NCBI GenBank assembly: GCA_028282625.1
Contig: JANQHP010000135.1
Location: 1 to 9,605, forward strand
Direction: 5' to 3'
Length of the DNA stretch: 9,605 bases
DNA from: Rickettsiales bacterium
Lineage (GTDB): Bacteria > Pseudomonadota > Alphaproteobacteria > Rickettsiales > UBA8987
In this document: piece after piece, positions 7,377 to 9,605 of the stretch
Layout: each line of letters opens with the position of its first letter
Position numbering within the stretch: the stretch's first letter is position 1
Program-made: the position numbers and the translations under genes
Notes under the pieces: model-generated
What the model was told of the DNA's origin: nothing
Database searches by the model: none
The model's input: only the letters and a program-made list of their open reading frames with translations

Positions 7377-7662
7377 TGAACGCACATACTGTGCCATTCG
7401 ACTGACCATTTGGGCAGCAATAGGGAAAGTTCGGGTGCAAAAAGTCACACGCACCATGCACACCCTCATCCTCCTCCTGGCCGCTATCTTGGCCAGGGTC
7501 CGCCACATCGTGAGTCGGCAGATTGTCATCACCTGTGTCGTTACCATCTAACCGAATGGTGTTGCTGTCATGATTGCAATCTGGCACAGAGCCCGGTGTA
7601 AATGTTGGCATATTCGGGTAATGCTGAGAGCATAATACTTCACAGCTTTGTTTCACACCCGG
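7372..7662 (-). pseudogene. Open continuation of the cysteine-rich gene beyond its in-frame TAA
   Basis: This stretch continues the reading frame of the cysteine-rich exported protein directly after the TAA at 7663-7665. It stays open for 96 codons to TAG at 7372-7374. It begins PGVKQSCEVLCSQHYPNM and contains seven more cysteines, including FPYCCPNGQ near the end, plus a Gly/Asp/Glu-rich middle. The similar cysteine-rich composition on both sides suggests one ancestral gene of about 217 codons, now split by a nonsense change. A GTG at 7656 could in theory start a separate protein, but no ribosome binding site precedes it. The closing TAG lies inside the solitary terminal repeat, so the original C-terminus may have been longer. 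No function is recognised. Confidence 0.5.
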
Positions 7663-8028
7663 TTAAATGGTATCTGAAACCTCTTGTTGCTGATCACAAT
7701 GGTAAAAGACTTCCCTGCAATTACGAAGCGTGGTCTCAAATACTTGCGTGGAGGCCACCGTACTTTGACATTCCGGAGCCTGTTGACCAAATATGACGCA
7801 GGGATCACAATCTCCAAATTGGTGTGCTTCGCATTGCTCTTTTGAAACCAAAGATCCCGCACAAGAAAACGTGCTGCCATTGGCCATAATAAACCCACAA
7901 GAACCATATTCTTGCGACGTACCAACTTCCTCCATGCCACAATAAACCGTTGAAGCACGTGCATTTTCAGCTATTCCTATCCCCAACATTACCAGCACAC
8001 ATATGTGCAGAACACGTAAAATAAACAT
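7663..8028 (-). CDS. Small exported cysteine-rich protein, function unknown (possibly truncated)
   Basis: I do not recognise this family. The 121-residue product starts with a clear signal peptide, MFILRVLHICVLVMLGIGIA, with probable cleavage after ARA at residue 25. The mature part begins STVYCG and holds nine cysteines in about 96 residues, for example FGDCDPCVIFG, suggesting a disulphide-bonded periplasmic or secreted protein. The odd cysteine number would become 16 if the downstream in-frame extension were included. ATG at 8028 is preferred because AGGAGA lies about five bases upstream; the adjacent GTG at 8031 is too close. The gene opposes its neighbours, lies between transposon-like ends, and has an AT-rich upstream region, all consistent with acquisition. 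It may still make the short protein or may be decaying. Confidence 0.65.
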   Translation of the reverse strand: MFILRVLHICVLVMLGIGIAENARASTVYCGMEEVGTSQEYGSCGFIMANGSTFSCAGSLVSKEQCEAHQFGDCDPCVIFGQQAPECQSTVASTQVFETTLRNCREVFYHCDQQQEVSDTI

Positions 8029-8060
8029 CACCCTCTCCTTCTTAAGGATTCCATCTTATC

Positions 8061-8086
8061 AAAAATAATGTAGCTTCATTGCTACA
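8061..8086 (-). terminator. Small stem-loop followed by T-rich run (minus strand)
   Basis: Read on the minus strand, TGTAGC (8086-8081) pairs perfectly with GCTACA (8074-8069) around a six-base loop, followed at once by TTATTTTT (8068-8061). This resembles a weak intrinsic terminator. It sits about 33 bases upstream of the cysteine-rich gene's start. It could therefore end transcription entering from the right, or act within that gene's leader. The stem is short, so the call is tentative. Confidence 0.35.
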
Positions 8087-8148
8087 CCAATTAACAACAT
8101 TATGGTGTTATATACCGTCTCCACCTCTAAGCACAAGATTTTTATTAC

Positions 8149-8313
8149 TAGACACTGCTATTAAAGTCCTTGCGCTCAGCATTTTGGAGCATGTTGCCTG
8201 CGAAAATAGTCCGATGATTGGAAGGAATAGTGGGCCTATTTCAACAATAAGCGGACTATTTGCAGCGCAAAAGGGTCAAAAGAATGGCGCAAAGTCTTTG
8301 AGAGCAGTGTCTA
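8149..8313. mobile_element. MITE-like element with terminal inverted repeats and TA ends
   Basis: The ends 8149-8172 and 8290-8313 are inverted repeats matching at 20 of 24 positions; the outermost bases read TAGACACTGCT inward from each side. Similarity continues inward. The inner arms 8204-8220 and 8245-8261 match at 15 of 17, with a perfect 10-base core, AAATAGTCCG. A nested hairpin GGAATAG (8224-8230) with CTATTTC (8236-8242) forms the centre. The whole element can thus fold into one long imperfect hairpin. TA at both ends suggests target duplication as made by IS630/Tc1-mariner transposases. It encodes no transposase, so it would be non-autonomous. A solitary end of the same family lies at 7351-7376. 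It ends 47 bases before pyrH and may affect that gene's transcription. Confidence 0.72.
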
Positions 8314-8360
8314 AACAAATCCCTCTTCCCACCCACCTCAAACTCCGCTATAACAGCAGC

Positions 8361-9080
8361 ATGTCACGCCAAGCACCCTATAAACGCGTCCTTCTCAAGC
8401 TTTCTGGTGAGGCCTTGATGGGGGATACCGCCTTTGGTTACGATTTGCCGACCCTGGCACGCATCGGCGAGGAAATTCAATCGGTGCATGCGCTCGGCGT
8501 AGAGCTTTGCCTGGTGGTGGGTGGCGGCAATATTTTTCGTGGCAAGCAGGCGGAAGAAGCCGGTATGGAACGCTCCAGCGCCGACTATATGGGCATGCTG
8601 GCGACCGTCATGAACGCCCTGGCGCTACAAAACACGCTGGAGCATCTAGGCGTAGAAACGCGCGTACTCTCTGCCATTCGTATGGATAGCGTGTGCGAGC
8701 CTTTTATCCGCCGTCGTGCCAAACGTCATATGGAACGTGGGCGGGTCGTCATTTGCGCCGGAGGAACAGGCAACCCGTTTTTCTCTACCGATACGGCCGC
8801 CGCCCTTCGCGCGATTGAGCTGGAATGCGATGCCTTGCTCAAAGGCACGCAGGTCGATGGTGTCTATTCCGCGGATCCGAAAAAAGACCCCACTGCCACA
8901 CGCTTTGAGCAGCTCGGCTACCGCCAGGTGCTTTCGGACGATCTACAAGTCATGGATGGCGCCGGCATTGCCCTAGCGCGGGATAACAAACTACCCATTC
9001 TGGTGTTTTCCATCCACGCACCCGGGCGCTTCAAGGAGGTCATGGAAGGCCACGGCATCTGTACGCAGATCACCAACTAA
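8361..9080 (+). CDS. pyrH: UMP kinase PyrH
   Basis: PyrH phosphorylates UMP to UDP with ATP, an essential step in pyrimidine nucleotide synthesis. The 239-residue protein is full length for this amino-acid-kinase family. It has KLSGEAL (13-19), VVGGGNIFRG (52-61), ADYMGMLATVMNALALQ (74-90), the nucleotide and UMP-binding loop CAGGTGNPFFSTDTAA (132-147) and VDGVYSADPKKDP (165-177). ATG at 8361 gives the N-terminus expected for the family (MSRQAPYKRVLLKLSGEAL). The frame is open upstream to 8079, but that part is transposon-derived. No clear Shine-Dalgarno precedes the ATG, which is odd for an essential gene. Typical neighbours (rpsB and tsf before, frr after) are absent; instead a MITE lies upstream and a palindrome cluster downstream. 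Confidence 0.97.
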   Translation: MSRQAPYKRVLLKLSGEALMGDTAFGYDLPTLARIGEEIQSVHALGVELCLVVGGGNIFRGKQAEEAGMERSSADYMGMLATVMNALALQNTLEHLGVETRVLSAIRMDSVCEPFIRRRAKRHMERGRVVICAGGTGNPFFSTDTAAALRAIELECDALLKGTQVDGVYSADPKKDPTATRFEQLGYRQVLSDDLQVMDGAGIALARDNKLPILVFSIHAPGRFKEVMEGHGICTQITN

Positions 9081-9089
9081 CACTTCCCC

Positions 9090-9139
9090 CGTCATCCCGT
9101 AGTACGCAGTACGAAAGCGGATGATCGCGGGATCCAGCG
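9090..9139. repeat. Palindromic repeat family A, copy 1 (longer form)
   Basis: It begins CGTCATCCCG and ends CGCGGGATCCAGCG, the same terminal blocks as the copy at 9386-9418. The middle is different and longer, holding GTACGCAGTAC and GAAAGCGGATGAT. CCCG near the left end and CGGG near the right end can pair. It begins 10 bases after the pyrH stop, so it forms the first structure in that 3' untranslated region. Confidence 0.65.
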
Positions 9140-9167
9140 TTTCTTAAATCCCCTTCCCCGTGCCTGT

Positions 9168-9191
9168 CCTCCGAAGCCTTGGCGTAGGAGG
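9168..9191 (+). repeat. Palindromic repeat family B, copy 1
   Basis: CCTCC and GGAGG arms flank a conserved centre GCCTTGGC, followed by GTA before the right arm. An outer pair, TCCCCTTCC at 9149-9157 with GGAAGGGGA at 9190-9198, encloses it, giving nine further perfect pairs. The unit recurs at 9228-9252 and, inverted, at 9331-9362. Confidence 0.6.
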
Positions 9192-9227
9192 AAGGGGAGA
9201 GGGTGGGCACAACGTGCCCGGGCTTGT

Positions 9228-9265
9228 CTCGCCGTAGCTTTAGCGTAGGCGGATGAGGGGTTTTT
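9228..9265 (+). terminator. Family B repeat copy 2 with T-tract, possible pyrH terminator
   Basis: CGCC (9230-9233) and GGCG (9248-9251) flank GCTTTAGC with GTA before the right arm, the family B layout. Downstream, GAGGGG runs into TTTTT at 9261-9265. This is the only repeat in the cluster followed by a T-tract on the plus strand, so it might end the pyrH transcript. The internal stem is imperfect, so this is a weak terminator call. Confidence 0.3.
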
Positions 9266-9330
9266 CTATATAAGAAAGGGGGCCTTGCCCCCTTAAACCC
9301 CCGCCGGCGCACGTGCGCCGCGTCGCATTC

Positions 9331-9362
9331 GCTCCTACTCGCGCTAAAGCGCTCCGAAGGAG
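9331..9362 (-). repeat. Palindromic repeat family B, copy 3 (inverted)
   Basis: On the minus strand this reads CCTCCTTCGGAGCGCTTTAG and then continues to GTAGGAG. It shares the CTCC arm, the GCTTTAGC centre and the GTAGGAG right arm with the copies at 9168 and 9228. On the plus strand its end provides AAGGAGG, which by chance makes a perfect Shine-Dalgarno ahead of ATG at 9369. Confidence 0.55.
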
Positions 9363-9385
9363 GTATCCATGCACCTACCACACTC

Positions 9386-9418
9386 CGTCATCCCGCGATT
9401 TAATCGCGGGATCCAGCG
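9386..9418. repeat. Palindromic repeat family A, copy 2 (compact, near-perfect hairpin)
   Basis: The core 9390-9412 is ATCCCGCGATT, one T, AATCGCGGGAT: two perfect 11-base arms. It is flanked by CGTC on the left and CCAGCG on the right, as in the copy at 9090-9139. A third, decayed relative may lie at 9425-9467, with arms GCGCTT/AAGCGC (9433-9438, 9447-9452) and the ending GAGAATCCAG. Confidence 0.75.
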
Positions 9419-9587
9419 CAACGCACATTACAGCGCTTTAAGAACGAAGCGCGCCGAGAATCCAGTTATCTTGTTGAAAACCAACCCAAAAAGAACCACA
9501 CCAAAGATGGGCCGAGAACAGGAGACTGGTGATAGTAGAAACAATCCAGTAAACCGTATCGCTTCTATCGTATAGGAGGGTGTTGTA

Positions 9588-9605
9588 ATGTTTGTTGCCA
9601 CCCGC
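9588..9605 (+). CDS. Start of an unidentified gene, cut by the right edge
   Basis: AGGAGGG at 9574-9580 is followed after seven bases by ATG at 9588, a near-ideal translation start. The frame (MFVATR) is open to the end of the window. Six codons are too few to assign a product. It does not obviously match the N-terminus of Frr, the usual gene after pyrH. Confidence 0.45.

Larger units (their letters stand above)
8029..8360. other. Intergenic region between the cysteine-rich gene and pyrH
   Basis: This 332-base stretch holds no supportable gene. From left to right it contains the minus-strand leader of the cysteine-rich gene, with its ribosome binding site and a small hairpin; the MITE-like element at 8149-8313; and 47 bases before the pyrH ATG. 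The left part is AT-rich, with 40 G or C in 120 bases at 8041-8160. The frame of pyrH is open upstream to 8079, but that extension runs through the MITE and has no family resemblance. No promoter for pyrH could be identified with confidence. Confidence 0.6.
9081..9587. repeat. Palindromic repeat cluster between pyrH and the next gene
   Basis: About 507 bases after pyrH hold no conventional gene but are crowded with inverted repeats. Besides the two families listed separately, there are strong local hairpins. These are GGGCAC/GTGCCC at 9205-9219, AAGGGGGC/GCCCCCTT at 9276-9294, a loop-free 16-base palindrome CGGCGCACGTGCGCCG at 9305-9320, and GCGCT/AGCGC at 9341-9352. From about 9470 to 9570 I see no further structure. 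The spurious reading frames here encode repeat peptides such as SYAKASEDRHGEG (minus) and VIPRFNRGIQ (plus). Such peptides appear where intergenic palindromic elements get translated by gene finders. Confidence 0.75.

Noticed and set aside
8079..8360. A 94-residue N-terminal extension of pyrH from a start at 8079
   Set aside because: It is only an open frame through the MITE; family members start near MSRQAPYKR at 8361, and the extension shows no kinase-like sequence.
9070..9381. A 103-residue minus-strand open frame after pyrH
   Set aside because: It consists of translated palindromic repeats such as SYAKASEDRHGEG and has no domain-like sequence.
9090..9418. CRISPR array
   Set aside because: The repeats are few, differ in length, are palindromic and irregularly spaced, and no cas gene is present.

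Overview
The window looks like a chromosomal segment of an alphaproteobacterium. The evidence is the gene order rnd-lptC-lptA-lptB-rpoN, which is typical of that class, and the N-terminus of an alphaproteobacterial-type AddA helicase. I cannot name a genus. The core genes are moderately GC-rich: I counted 36 of 60 bases as G or C at 8461-8520 in pyrH. The stretch 8041-8160, upstream of pyrH, is clearly different at 40 of 120.

Layout. Positions 1-942 (minus) hold the first 314 codons of addA, which runs off the left edge. A 120-base divergent spacer follows. From 1063 to 7340 (plus) seven genes are tightly packed: rnd, lptC, lptA, lptB, rpoN, pncC (the CinA C-terminal type) and phaZ. Gaps run from a 1-base overlap to 38 bases, so they are probably mostly one transcription unit. 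LptC, LptA and LptB are the inner-membrane, periplasmic and ATPase parts of the lipopolysaccharide export machine. RpoN is sigma-54. PncC salvages nicotinamide nucleotide and PhaZ mobilises intracellular polyhydroxybutyrate. The usual partners after rpoN, hpf and ptsN, are absent.

Positions 7341-8360 are accessory. On the minus strand lies a gene for a small exported cysteine-rich protein of unknown function, whose frame is cut by one in-frame TAA and then stays open for about 96 more codons. It is bracketed by ends of a small transposon-like element. A complete MITE-like copy of about 165 bases (8149-8313), with terminal inverted repeats and TA at both ends, sits just upstream of pyrH. A solitary terminal repeat of the same family (7351-7376) sits just after phaZ and supplies the stop codon of the broken cysteine-rich frame.

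pyrH (UMP kinase) occupies 8361-9080, outside its usual rpsB-tsf-pyrH-frr setting. After it, 9081-9587 holds no conventional gene but is packed with small palindromic repeats of at least two families. At the right edge a well-placed Shine-Dalgarno and ATG (9588) open a gene that is cut off after six codons.

The most unusual points are the probable AUA start of rnd behind a strong but hairpin-prone ribosome binding site, the MITE with its solitary relative, the interrupted cysteine-rich gene, and the palindrome cluster after pyrH. I found no CRISPR array, tRNA, rRNA or clear defence system.
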